Shown one piece after another: positions 42,501-54,825 of a stretch of 64,000 bases of DNA (position 1 is its first letter; each line of letters opens with the position of its first letter). The translations under genes and the position numbers were made by a program. This stretch comes from Chrysomallon squamiferum (lineage: Eukaryota; Mollusca; Gastropoda; Neomphalida; Peltospiridae): NCBI GenBank assembly GCA_012295275.1, contig CM022672.1, forward strand, positions 23,031,476-23,095,475, in the 5' to 3' direction. Under the pieces are notes generated by a model that had not been told where the DNA came from, did not search any database, and saw nothing but the letters and a program-made list of their open reading frames with translations.

Positions 42501-42991
42501 CGTGTGATTGTCAGCGTGTCTGTTTTTGTGGAAAGGGAAGAAAGACGATTGTATTAGATAGAAAACTCAATATAGTTTTAGTGTACAGTGGCACGGTGTC
42601 ATACAAACGACTACAGACCTTGCAGTTAAATTTTAAAAAAAAGTGAGAGCCGCCACATTGTGATTTCGTCTTCTGTTACCAGTCAGGTTTATTTTATATT
42701 CACTTTCTGTCTGTCTGTCTGTCTGTCTGCTTGTTTCTCTGAATCTCTCTAATGCGCACACACACTAGCAATAAACGAAAACTTAATACCTGAAATATAT
42801 TATGTGATGGTTTGTTATTATTCATTTATTTTGCATTTAAATTATTATGGAACCTTCTCTTCTTAAACATATAGTATATTTTATCCTTTTTTTTTTTGAG
42901 AAAAGCAAAAATCATTATAATTTTTCCCTAAAAATGAATTAATATTATAAATAAATAGAAGAATAAACAAACAAACAACAACAACAAACAC

Positions 42992-42993
42992 CG

Positions 42994-43029
<36 letters not shown>

Positions 43030-43077
43030 TGATGATGATGATGATGATCATGAAGATGATGATGATGATGATGATGA
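42992..43077. repeat. (AAT)n then (GAT)n trinucleotide tracts
   Basis: About 12 ATA units switch to GAT/GAA units, including a CATGAA interruption. Confidence 0.93.
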
Positions 43078-43380
43078 AGAATGAAGATGATTTATAACAA
43101 ATAAAAATAAAAAAAAAAAAAAAAAAATGTATCCAGATTTAGTTAAACATTTATTTATAACTAAATGAAAGCTGCAGTACAAGTGACTCTTTACTTATCG
43201 GATGAAAACACAGATATCTAGTCTTCATTCTGATCTAATATTATCACAGCAATACAGCATGAAAGAATCAGCCGCATGCTCTTGTCAGTCGTCATGATGA
43301 TGGGAAAAACAAAATAATAATAATAAAAAAGAAAGTAAAATGAAAAAAATTTAAGAGAAGAAAAAGAAAGAAAGAAAGAA

Positions 43381-43383
<3 letters not shown>

Positions 43384-43428
<45 letters not shown>

Positions 43429-43448
43429 CATTTATGTATGTATGTATG

Positions 43449-43480
<32 letters not shown>

Positions 43481-43558
43481 GATATATGCGTGTTTGTATG
43501 TATTCATGTATGTACATGTGTGTGTGTATATGTGTGTGTATATATATATATATATATA
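43384..43558. repeat. Compound (CA)n(TATG)n(GT)n(TA)n microsatellite
   Basis: About 42 bp of CA is followed by about 75 bp of TATG-type repeats, then GT and TA repeats. Confidence 0.93.
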
Positions 43559-44173
43559 AAAACCATGTGAAAATTTCATATGTGAATAAATGTGCAAGCA
43601 CTTGGTGAACGTTCTTCTTATCTTTGTTGTCAGTTGCTCCACTATTTATTTATATATTTATTTTATTTATTTTTGAAAATTATAATGAATCTCATTTCCT
43701 CTTGAATTTTATCCGTTAAGTCTTGGCTTGCCATTTTGTAAAATGTTTTTAAATAATTAGTTTCACTACTACTATTAATCATAATAGAAAAACTTTGGTG
43801 ACCATAATGATAACTAATGTGTTACATAAGTTATTTCCCCTTATTAAAAGGCAATTTGTAAAGTGGACTCACAACAGAAAAATAATCGTTTTGATAGATC
43901 GGGATTACATGTACAGAACTATTTCATTATTCCTTTTCCTTTCTGTTAAAGGGAAGGAACAATTAATATTACTATAAATGTACACGCTGGAATGACACTG
44001 TGATTCTTCTAATCACAGAGAAAACAGTGATAACAGCAACAAAAATTAAAAATTAAACGAACAATTATTCTTTATTAAGAATGAACAGTTTTGATTATTT
44101 TCTATAAACAATGAATATTATATAAAAAATGTGCTATACATTAGCAGATAAATATTTAATCTGATAACTATAG

Positions 44174-44263
<90 letters not shown>
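44174..44263. repeat. Long perfect (CA)n microsatellite
   Basis: About 45 uninterrupted CA units. Alternating purine-pyrimidine, so Z-DNA prone. Confidence 0.96.
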
Positions 44264-44266
<3 letters not shown>

Positions 44267-44624
44267 GCATACCCACACAGACATACGGAGTAACAAGATC
44301 CTAGCAAACAAACTTTGTTCGTTTATTTATTTAATTAGAAAAAAAAAAGAACTTGTTTTTATATTTTTCCCATTTCAAAAGTGCCATAAATTTAATTTGT
44401 GTAATACCGCATTCAGTAATAAATTTAAAATAAATCTGTTTTGAAAAAAACAAAACAACAAACAACAAACAAATTAAATCCTTCCCTCAAAAAACAAACA
44501 AATTAAACAGTTGGCAAGAACCTTTGCGTTGTACTGGAATAAAATTAATTTCGAGTTTGCAGGTTATATCATACTTTTGTGACTCTATAGCGGCTGGGTG
44601 TTATTTACAGGAACGGAACAATCA

Positions 44625-44660
44625 GATTTCCATTTGCAAATCTCATTAATATGCCTGACT
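44625..44660. promoter_or_regulatory. POU-type site pair
   Basis: The palindromic octamer-like site ATTTGCAAAT (44632-44641) is followed 3 bp later by ATTAATATGC (44645-44654), which resembles a POU4/Brn-3 site. Motif evidence only. Confidence 0.3.
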
Positions 44661-44773
44661 CATAAAGAGTAGATATTTCGGAAAAAATAAAAGTAAATAA
44701 ATAAATAAATAAATAAATAAATTAACTGGTGACGCTGTAGGAATAACGGAAGTTGGATTTACCCATGTGTTAT

Positions 44774-44962
<189 letters not shown>

Positions 44963-46673
44963 AACACACACTCATAAACACACACGCACACAGACACACT
45001 TTATTTAAACAGATTAATAGTATTTCTTCAGATTCATTAATACATAACAGTACTTCTTCCTTCTTTATTTGTTTTTATAAATTATCCTCTGACATAGAAA
45101 AATCTCCTTCTCATCATAAGATTAACGTCATCTGTGAGGCAGTACATTTATCGTATTCTGTTCAAGACACTGTCTTTTTTTTCTTTCGAGCCTATGGGAA
45201 GGTGCATATTAACGATCACTTGCTGCTAGCCGAGAACAAACACAGCGTTTCAGCTTTTATTAATTCCATGTAACTAATATAATTAAAATATGTTTTTCAG
45301 TGCATATTTCGTTTTTTTTCCTTTTCTGTTTAAATAGTGATATTGCAAAAAAATATTTATCGTTTATTATTACCTTTGTCAGTTACGTGTGAGTACGAGT
45401 TTACGTGTCATAGGTAGATTTCACACTGTGTTTGGAACAAGCGTGACACTTATTCAAACGTGTTTACCAAATGCTTTTACGTTATCGGTAAAGATAAGTG
45501 ACAAAAAAAAAAAAATGAAAATGTAAGAGTGGAAATTTATTTATTTAACAACTGTGCTGAAATGATCATCCACCCCTGATATCAGAAGAATGTATATTTA
45601 ATCTCTTGGATACTCGACACTTTTTCAAATTAAAATCGAAACTTTGAAATGTGGATAAGGAGGACGGCATATATTTATGTATCATTTAATAAAGCCTAAC
45701 TGTATATTCAGTAAAAATGTTCCGCTCGTAATGTATTAAATGTAGATTTGTTTTCATGTAATTTCTTTTTTTTTATTCGTTCTATTTTTTTTATGTCACT
45801 ACTATAGGCTATGTCATAATAAACCGACCAAAACGAAATATTTTGTTTTAATTAATCACCTTCTAAGAAAATCAAAGATAAAGATTTTCAAGTGATCTAA
45901 CAATTCAGGTGCCTTGGTACCAGCGCCTCAGAATATATCCAACGGATGCAGATCCTTTGACATACTTGCACTGATTCTGACAGTATGTATGAATTGCTTC
46001 TTTAACCTTCCGACTGAACTGCAATTAGATGCCTTTTCACAAGTATTTTAATCTGTTTTCAGTAATCGTCAACATTGGTTTTAACCAGATGGGTAAAATT
46101 CTTCAACTGGATTTCTTTTTCTTGTTTTTTTTTTTTTTTTTTTAGCGTGTAATTTAAATGGTCGTTCTATTATTAAACCACTACCTTCACAGTCTACTCC
46201 ATCAAAAGCCCAACAACCCCGCCCATACAAAACCTGAGAAGTGTTAATAAGAATGTTATTTGAATCTCCATTTGTTTCATTTCCTTTAGCGACGTCCGAA
46301 ATTTACCTTGTCTGGCAGGTTCGACTTCGCCGTGTACATGTTCCAGTATTTCACACTTTCAGCATAAACAAACGAGAAAAAAAAAAAAAACAGAAAGAAA
46401 AAAAAAAATCTTTGACTATCTGTGTTTGCCATTTGGGTGCTTTCCGACTTGTGGCACTTAAACATTAATGCATCTCTTTAACTTGTCAAACACGAGGCTG
46501 TATTTGTCGTGTACACTGTTTGCTTAGGTTTTCAAAAACTGTGGCTAGACACACTCTAGGAAATTGATTTCGTAAAGCCTCCAGCTACTGTTTGTATATT
46601 AAATGAAAATCAAAAGTCATTCCGTGCACTAAGCATTGCATAGGAAATGTCATCTCAGCTAATATTACCACAA

Positions 46674-46675
<2 letters not shown>

Positions 46676-46730
<55 letters not shown>

Positions 46731-46830
46731 GCCATTATTATTATTTTTGTTGTTGTTATTATTATTATATTATTATTGATATTTATTTATTTATGTATTA
46801 TTATTATTGTTGTTGTTGTTGTTGCTTCTG
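46676..46830. repeat. (ATT)n-rich tract
   Basis: About 50 bp of perfect ATT is followed by mixed ATT/GTT/TTG repeats. Confidence 0.93.
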
Positions 46831-47226
46831 TTATTAGTATTTACAAATTGGTTCATGCATTAATGCTCAGTTTGTTAATCGTCACAAGATTTATATCTTT
46901 ACCAATAAAACGGTTCAATAAAATTATTGTAACTAATAACTGTAATTTTTATTATATAATCAGAAAATATTAGCATCATTTTAAACATATGTCTCTATTT
47001 ATTCAATTTATTTATTACAGTATTTGTAATTTATTACATATTTGATAATGCTACCTATATGAATGAAAAGAGAAATAAAAATTTGTTCTTTTTTTCAATA
47101 CATTAAGATGCAAAATAATAAATTATAGTTTAGTCTAATACAATACTACGAGAACAAGCATAACGTAATATTTCGATAACTTTAATGGGCCGTTGTATAT
47201 TTATTTGTTATAAAGTATTATAACGT

Positions 47227-47270
47227 TGAAAATTTAGATAATATATATTTAAATATTATCTAAATTTTCA
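47227..47270. repeat. Perfect 18-bp inverted repeat (hairpin)
   Basis: TGAAAATTTAGATAATAT at 47227-47244 is followed, after the 8-nt spacer ATATTTAA, by its exact reverse complement at 47253-47270. No T-run or gene end is nearby, so no terminator role is implied. Confidence 0.85.
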
Positions 47271-48076
47271 AAAATATATACTTTCCATTCATTTTCAGTG
47301 ATTTATAAAATCCTTAACATAATTATATCGACAGACGGCAAGATGTAGAAGCACACTGCACTTTTCACATTACCGTTAAATACAGTGGGTTGTAATTAAT
47401 GCATTAGAACGCAAACATGTATTACTTATACACCGTATATCACATTTAACAGCTTATTTATTTCTTGCATAATCAATTCTGGAAAGACTATATTTTTAAA
47501 AGACACCTGCTTTATTTTAAAAGTATATTTTGGCACCGATAATCGTAAACATAGACGTATAACAGATTAGAGAAAACAGCTCATGACAATCGTCATAAAT
47601 CATAGAGAAAATCGTTTAACACTCAGTGACAAGGCGGTAATTTGTCTTGGCTGAAAATAAAAAAATATGTTAGTACAATTACAAAAAGTATAGGATTAAA
47701 TATCGTCTATAAAATATACGTTAATATGTTCTGGATAATTTGTAGTGTTTATTACAGAAAGACTAAGGCAAAAACAAAAACAAAAAAAACCCCATTAATT
47801 AAATGCAGATTTTAAGGCTGCTGGAGTTGTGCTAGTACTTACAGAAAGATTACGGTAATTTTAATTAATCATAGATATTAGAATATATACTGAAATTTGT
47901 AGGTTATAGAAAACAGTTTGAATTAATCATATATCTACAGTTATCTGCTTATTTGCCTCAATTTCCTATAGATACTGAATGAATTCGTTTACGGTTACCG
48001 TTTGAAGTCTACCGACCCTTCGCCCAAATTTTTAAAAGTGTTTTTGCTCCATTTCAAAAAGTCTGGTTACATCCAT

Positions 48077-48079
<3 letters not shown>

Positions 48080-48119
<40 letters not shown>
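48080..48119. repeat. (TA)n microsatellite
   Basis: About 20 TA units, self-complementary. Confidence 0.95.
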
Positions 48120-48122
<3 letters not shown>

Positions 48123-48236
48123 GATAAAATGTGATTAGACTATAGTCATTTGTTTGGGATATGAAATCAAACATTCCAGCATTTGCAGAAATAATACGAT
48201 AAACTGTCTTTGAAGATTCAAGCAATTTGGTATAAA

Positions 48237-48530
48237 TTAAAGACGGCAAATTTTGTTTCTCCGAAATCGGTATAATACGGTAGAGAACACGGCAATTTGT
48301 CTTGAAGATGAATACGGCTTGTGTTGAGACAACTGCTGCACATCATCAAAGCACAGAGCATGGAACACCTTTGAAAAATGTCTGTCGGTTTTAAGAGGTT
48401 TACGTCGAGTCTTTGATCCTGCGCAGTCTGGCATGCAGCGGATGCGCTGTACGGTGGGTGCGCGCGCCAGAACAACAACCGTTCGTGTCTCTCCGCCGTT
48501 TTGCACCTGCGCTAAGCCAAATGTTTCCAT
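48237..48530 (-). CDS. Unrecognised 97-codon ORF in a CpG-rich island
   Basis: The ATG at 48530 has G at -3 and G at +4. The frame begins METFGLAQVQNGGETRT and ends at 48237. Its first 150 bp coincide with the most CpG-rich patch of the window (GTGCGCGCGCC, TGCGCAGTC, GGATGCGCTG; the last two resemble NRF1 half sites). No family is recognised and codon structure is unconvincing. The island may instead be a promoter whose transcript happens to contain this frame. Confidence 0.2.
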   Translation of the reverse strand: METFGLAQVQNGGETRTVVVLARAPTVQRIRCMPDCAGSKTRRKPLKTDRHFSKVFHALCFDDVQQLSQHKPYSSSRQIAVFSTVLYRFRRNKICRL

Positions 48531-48855
48531 AACTTATTTGCTGTTTGCAGTTCACCGAGAGACAGCGTTTAGCTGTTAACCAGCTCAGAGGAAAGCAAAC
48601 AGAATGAAAATGAAATACGAACTCTTAGAGCATTTTTTTAAATAAAAGTAATTGTTCTATGTACATATTACAAAGAAGATGATGAAATAAGTAAGTTTCG
48701 TAAATTGACTTAAAAAATAATGACAAGTATTAAATGTGGCAGGAGTAAATCTATTCAGTACGATAATGCCTGTATTCATTTAGGATCATTTGATTTGTAC
48801 TGCTTTTATAATAGTTTACAGTTATCTGTTTATTTCCTCATCTTTCGCATAATAT

Positions 48856-48858
<3 letters not shown>

Positions 48859-48939
<81 letters not shown>
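48859..48939. repeat. (GA)n microsatellite
   Basis: About 40 GA units with one GG interruption at 48900. Confidence 0.95.
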
Positions 48940-48941
<2 letters not shown>

Positions 48942-48978
48942 TATGGGAGTTTTCATTCACTTTTATTTTACTTTTTAG

Positions 48979-49011
<33 letters not shown>

Positions 49012-49369
49012 GGGTGTGTGTGTTGTCTGTTTTACTAGATTTATAAAAATAAGGTTACACTGGATCAAGATGCATGGTCGTTAGCACTGCACCGTTAATG
49101 TACAAAATAAGCAGAGATCTGACAGGGCTTTGCGAACTATAAATTATCTTGAACCTGTTTGATTAAAATTGTGTTAGCACTAAACTAATTTATATATTAA
49201 ATATACAAGCTAGATGTCTAATTCTATTAATGTGTTTTTTTTTTGTTGTTTTTTTCTAGTTAAAAATATAAAACTATCAAAAAGATCCAACGACCTTTTT
49301 AATAGTAAACTTCAGCTTCCTCAAGACTGAATCAGACACAGAGGCACCTTTATTTGAATAATACGGTTA

Positions 49370-49690
49370 CAAAGTTATTTCCCCTAGAACACGGCCTTCC
49401 GAAGTAATTGCTCTTTCGAAAGACAATTCCGCTTTAATTGTTCCGGCTGCCAGGATGGCACCAAAACCCACCCAGGCAGAGCTGCCAACGGTATAGAGGG
49501 CCATTAGGGAAACTCTGTATTCATTAAGGCCAGCATGTTGTTTCTGTTTCCAATAATGTACGACATCTGGTCTCTTTTTTCAGCCGATTGTACGGTGATT
49601 AAGATGGCCCAACAGCCATAAATTACTGGTTTTCAATGAACATCACAAGACATCCGTCTTTAGCATTAATGAGAGAAGTAGATCTGTATG
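49370..49690. promoter_or_regulatory. Candidate conserved non-coding element
   Basis: About 320 bp of balanced sequence with GTAATTGC (49404), TTTAATTG (49433), CCATTAGG (49501), TCATTAAGG (49521), GTGATTAAGATGG (about 49576) and CCATAAATTACTGG (about 49617). The last is Hox posterior-group-like. No open frame of note. Confidence 0.38.
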
Positions 49691-49761
49691 CAGGTTAATA
49701 GGAATTAAATAATAACAATAATATGTATATAAAAAAACATTTAGCGCTTATGGGAAACATT

Positions 49762-49795
<34 letters not shown>

Positions 49796-49981
49796 TGATA
49801 TCGAATGAAAAGAATTATTACGAAAATAAAACGGTTGATAATAAACAACTATATAATTTATATTGTATATATAATTATTTTTGGGTTATAATAAACAAAG
49901 TAGTCTAAACATGTTTAAAACACAAATTAATTATAATTTTCAGAACATATTGTTGTATAAATATCTATCTATCTATCTATA

Positions 49982-50474
49982 TAGTGGTACCTCGACATAG
50001 GAGCAGTCGTCCTGGCGATTTTTTGCTTTGAGTTGCGAGCCAGAATCCTAGTTACGAGCGTGTTTCAGATTCGCCGCCGCTAGTTGGCGCAACGAACAAC
50101 AAAACATCCGGCCAGCATCCCGCGTCTCACTCGTTTATTCCACATGGTTACCTCCCTGCGGAAGGATCTCTGTTGTGTTGTGCTCGCGTTTTGTGCAGTA
50201 GTTTGCCAAATTGACAGTGCTGGTAAGAAGAAGCGGATGATGTCCATTGAATTAAAGCTTAAATTCATAGGATATGTACGATATGTATCATACTGAAGCT
50301 GAAGGAGTCGATAAAGGCTGTAACTCCAGCCAAAGGCGTTAAAATAATTTCTATGATCTCCAAGATAAATACTCTTACAAAACCAATTTATTTCTTTACA
50401 TTCTCTTTTTTTTTTCTTTTTTCTTCTTCTTTTTTTTTTTTAATAAATCAATTTTCTTATTTAAAAACACGTTA

Positions 50475-50535
<61 letters not shown>

Positions 50536-50674
50536 GTGGGATGGTTTTTGGGGGCTGGAACGGATTAATGGTATTTCAATTAATTTCAGTTGGGAAAACT
50601 GATTTGACATACGAGCAAATTGAAATACAAGCTCAGTCACAGGACGAATTAAACTCGCAAATCAAGGTATAATT
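49982..50674 (+). mobile_element. Tigger/pogo-like DNA transposon relic
   Basis: The left end begins TAGTGGTACCTCGACATAGG, the usual start of Tigger-type elements (GTACCTCG followed by TTACGAGY-like repeats). The right end read inward gives ATACCTTGATTTGCGAG and then an AATTCGTCC block, a diverged copy of the same inverted repeat. Inside, at 50226-50262, the plus strand reads KKKRMMSIELKLKFI, which resembles the N-terminal helix-turn-helix of Tigger transposases (typically SIE-x-KLKII). It then breaks into stops. An interior poly-A run of about 58 nt (50477-50534) replaces most of the transposase. The insertion appears to be at a TA within (ATCT)n repeats. Confidence 0.75.
50226..50296 (+). 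pseudogene. Broken Tigger-type transposase N-terminus
   Basis: A short reading frame with a basic start (KKKRMMSIELKLKF) that resembles the CENP-B/Tigger DNA-binding N-terminus. It stops at 50296, and none of the downstream DDE domain is visible before the poly-A tract. It is a remnant, not functional. Confidence 0.55.
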
Positions 50675-52038
50675 AAACTGAAGGTTTACATTGTTTAATA
50701 TTTTAGAACCTTATGGAATGAATGTGATGATTTTAGTGAAAATAAATTATGTGTTTTAAACAACACAGAGAATACAAAATACACCAGATTACCAAATTAA
50801 TTTTATAGGTAAAGAGCTTCACTTGAAACAATGCTTAGGTCTGTATGTTGTCATTACTACAGTCACTCACTCACACTCACAAACACACACACAGACACAG
50901 CTACACACACACAGACACAGATACAGACACACAAACACACATATACAGAATTAGCTTCATAATAATGGGAACAAAAAAAATCTGATTTTTCTTTAAAGTT
51001 GTAATGTCAGAAATACCTTACAGTACTAATCTGATGTTAATAACACTAATGAAAATTACTATCCTAAAAATGTACTTTGATGTTAGCATATGAATTCCAA
51101 GTTCTCTTTTATGTTTTTATTTTGTTTTGGTTTTGGTATGTGCACATACTTTCACCGTTACAATTAATGACAAGCAAGTGTTTACCAACATAAATATTAA
51201 AATAAAGACATAATTAAATTATTACTAATGGTGAAATACTATCTTTTAATTGACATGCACAAAGATAAAAAAAATCACAGGTTTGGTAATATTAGACACA
51301 CTTTCTGCTGCCCTTGTTCAGGACATATTTAATTTGATTTACTCCTCAAAAATTAGATAAAAGGAAATAAGGTCATTTATGTTAATTCAGAGAGTAAACA
51401 ATTTTGGTCTGGAATATTTGAAATTATGTCAAAAAAACACAAAATATTTGTTTAGGTACAAAAAAAAAAAAAAAAAAAGAATAATGTTAATTTGATAGCA
51501 ATAAAAGAAAAAGATAAATAATAATCTTTTTGGCTCAACATGGATTTCTTGAATTTATTTATTTTTTTTTTTAAAAAAAGAAAGAAAGAAAGAAAGATAT
51601 ACTTTAAAAAAATTTAAAAATATTTTAAGTGTACATATTAGACTTAAAATATAATTTTATTAAAAAACAAACAGATTAATTACATTCTTGTTTTGCCATT
51701 CTAAGGACAGAAACAATAACAAAAATGTGAAAAAAAAACAAAAATATAATCAAAATTCCAGTGTTCAAATCCTTAATAACAATAAAATAAATACATGCTT
51801 TCAGATGGAATGACATATATCATTTGATAATTTGTCTCTTTGATGTACAGTTACTATGATGCGATACTTTACAGACAGACGTTAGGTAATGCTGATAGTC
51901 TGAAGTTTGTTATTAATGGATAGACCATTAAAGAATGAAATAAATATATATTGATCTTTATGAGCATGGTTCTCAAGTTCTTGGTCTCATCTGTGAATGT
52001 TATAAACCTTGTTATAATTTCAGTCTTGCATCTAAAAT
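50675..52038. other. Intergenic to 3' region of COMMD4
   Basis: AT-rich sequence with an imperfect (CACA) patch at 50870-50945 and poly-A at 51460. The part near 52038 is the presumed COMMD4 3' UTR. No gene seen. Confidence 0.5.
51656..51661 (-). terminator. Possible COMMD4 polyadenylation signal
   Basis: AATAAA on the minus strand (TTTATT on plus), 378 nt beyond the COMMD4 stop. It is the first canonical hexamer I found in that direction. In sequence this AT-rich a chance match is quite possible. Confidence 0.25.
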
Positions 52039-52624
52039 CTAGGATGCTAAGCTGTCCATCATAGAATCTGCTTGTTTCAGTTCTGAAATAGCAAATTAAA
52101 AAATTAACTATAACATTTTATTTTTGTTTTTTATTCTGAAATTATTTTTTCTTCTTAATAAATATATAAGATCTGGTATCAGAGTGTGTCCTATGAGTTA
52201 TTATTACTGTATACAAGAATCTTGTGTTTCACACCAAATAATATTAATATCTTTAAACAAAAAAAGTTAATTAAATTTTGGTCAATTGGTCCTTTAAATT
52301 TCATTTCAATAACACTTTCAAACTAACTCTATCACCCTTTCATGGCCAATGTGACATTAACATTATTCCTCCATCCACTGATTCATTCATCATTCCTCTG
52401 ATCACCATTTACTGAACTGGTGAAAGGTTGCTAATAGTGTATAAATTTATACCATTTAGAAGAACTCTGAATTTATCGGAGGAGAGGGTGAAGGTTACTG
52501 GAGTTACAGCCTGAGTCTGTGGATCTTTTTTCTCCAGTCTCAGCTGAACACAAGGCTCATTAACCTCCTGTAAAACAGATACAAAAACGTTTATAATCAA
52601 ACACTTGGTATCCTGTTAGAAAAT

Positions 52625-52666
<42 letters not shown>

Positions 52667-52940
52667 GATGTAAAATAAAAGAAACTGAAAATGTGATTGT
52701 AATTATTTAGTATTGAAAAAAGAAAAAAAATTTTCCATAGATTAAAAAGTATTATTTGAAATTATGAAAAAATACTAATACCCTTAGAGTGAAAAGGAAT
52801 TATTTGAAAATGGGGGAAAAGAAAAAAACAACAACAAAAGACAAGAAAGAAATTAAAACCAACTGAAAATACATCACTGAATGTTATGACTACATTTCCA
52901 AGACACAGCAGCTCATTACGTTAACAGAAATAAATATTCC

Positions 52941-52971
<31 letters not shown>

Positions 52972-53838
52972 TCCTTATATTGAAAAATACTAGTTAATGA
53001 TTTAAGATTATCCAACAATTTATGATAAATATTTTAAAAATATAATTAATATCTAGTGAAAATAAAAAGAAGAAAAAAGTGTTTTAAATAAATAAACTGA
53101 TACTCACAGACAATTCACTAGATGAGAGAATATAATCAACTCTCCATTTCACTGATTCTAAACTTGACACTGAAAATATTTTAACATAAATTTCTAACAA
53201 AACCAGATGAATAATGAGAAGGAAAAAAAGAACGTAACAACAAAAAACCTATCAGTAAAACTCAATGAAGTAAAAAACAAATATAACTGAAGTTGATACT
53301 TCAGATCAAATTCATGCATACTCAGTCTTACAAGAATTGTTTCTCCACCACTGTGCAGCAAAAAAAATATGTATTGAAAGTCTAAATACTATCATGCTTA
53401 TTATTTCAATACCATTCTATGAATGCTTTTATAGGTATTATTTAGAGATAGTAATATTTTTTCAAAATAACCTTAACTGATGTTTTTACTGTTTATTAAT
53501 ATAACATTTTAAATAGTCAGATGAAGGACAGTTACAATTAAAATTATCTTAGCAAAGTAGACTCCAAGTAAAATAAGGGACATAACTCTATAAAAATAAT
53601 TCTTTTTTTGTGTGGAAAACTTACATCGAAGACTTTTTGTTTTTAACTGTGCTTGCAACTTCTCTAGATTATCACTGTATGACTTACAAAGAGCTCCTGC
53701 ATGTTCTGAAAATACAAATCAATGTTTTAAATTTTTTTAAAATACTTAAAATAACAATATAAAAGTATACATACAAGAAACATGGAACATTATTATGATA
53801 GTTATTGCTTTTATAATTATAAACAATAAAAAAAAAAT

Positions 53839-53882
<44 letters not shown>

Positions 53883-54567
53883 TGGCTTTTTCTTAATAAG
53901 GTATGTAATTTAGCTGTTGTTGAAGCTGCTCTACCTTTTGGAAGACCCAGCTGTTGCATCTCACTGGACAGTGTCTCTCCATCCACATTATATTTAGCTG
54001 CACTAGACAGGATGAAGGCTAAAGCTGCAATACTTGCTTTGATATCACCAGTCTCTGAAATCATTCCAAATATCTGAGCTTATTTACTTTTCTTAGAACG
54101 ATAAATAAACTGTTATTCAAAAATATTATTTATGACACCTATATTTTGAAATGTTTATGTAATAAATGTTTGATGTACCAAACTGTAATAAAAGATCATG
54201 TAGTTTTTACTTTAAGTTATCACATACATTTAATCTATATTATGAATGTTCTATAATAGAAATTAAAAATAATAGAAATATGCCAACATACCAAATTTAG
54301 CATCAGCTGTGAGCTTGCCGACTTTCTCATACTAAACATTAAAAATTACAAAAATATGTAAAAAGCAGGAATAGTAAAAACAAATAATATATGAATTTAT
54401 TGAAATTTAGTCGTCATAATAATTGGTATTGAATTTTCTGAATTAGATAAATTAATCAAATATTCACATATGGAAAATAAGTGGAACAGTAAAATACTCT
54501 TACAGAGTCTTTTTTTGTCTTTTTTTGTTCTTTTAAAATACATACTGGACACTATAAATAAATAGTC

Positions 54568-54605
<38 letters not shown>

Positions 54606-54792
54606 ATTAAGCATTGTCCACCCACTGAAATTTAGCATTCTTCTAAATCAGGGGCTGGCAACCTTTTGGAAAGAGAGGGTCAGACAGCTATACAGTGTTT
54701 TGGAGGAGGGACAAGATATCAGATATATCTCTCACTCACACACGCGTGCACACACACATGCACAAACACACACATGCACAAACACACACACA

Positions 54793-54825
<33 letters not shown>

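Noticed and set aside
43218-43642. Two frames of 116-127 codons on the minus strand
   Set aside because: Open only because of the compound CA/TATG repeat and flanking A-rich sequence.
53684-53934. Extension of COMMD4 exon 5 into the downstream open frame ([10 protein letters not shown]...)
   Set aside because: The donor GTAGAG at 53934 joins in phase to [10 protein letters not shown], matching the family. The extension runs into the TA microsatellite.
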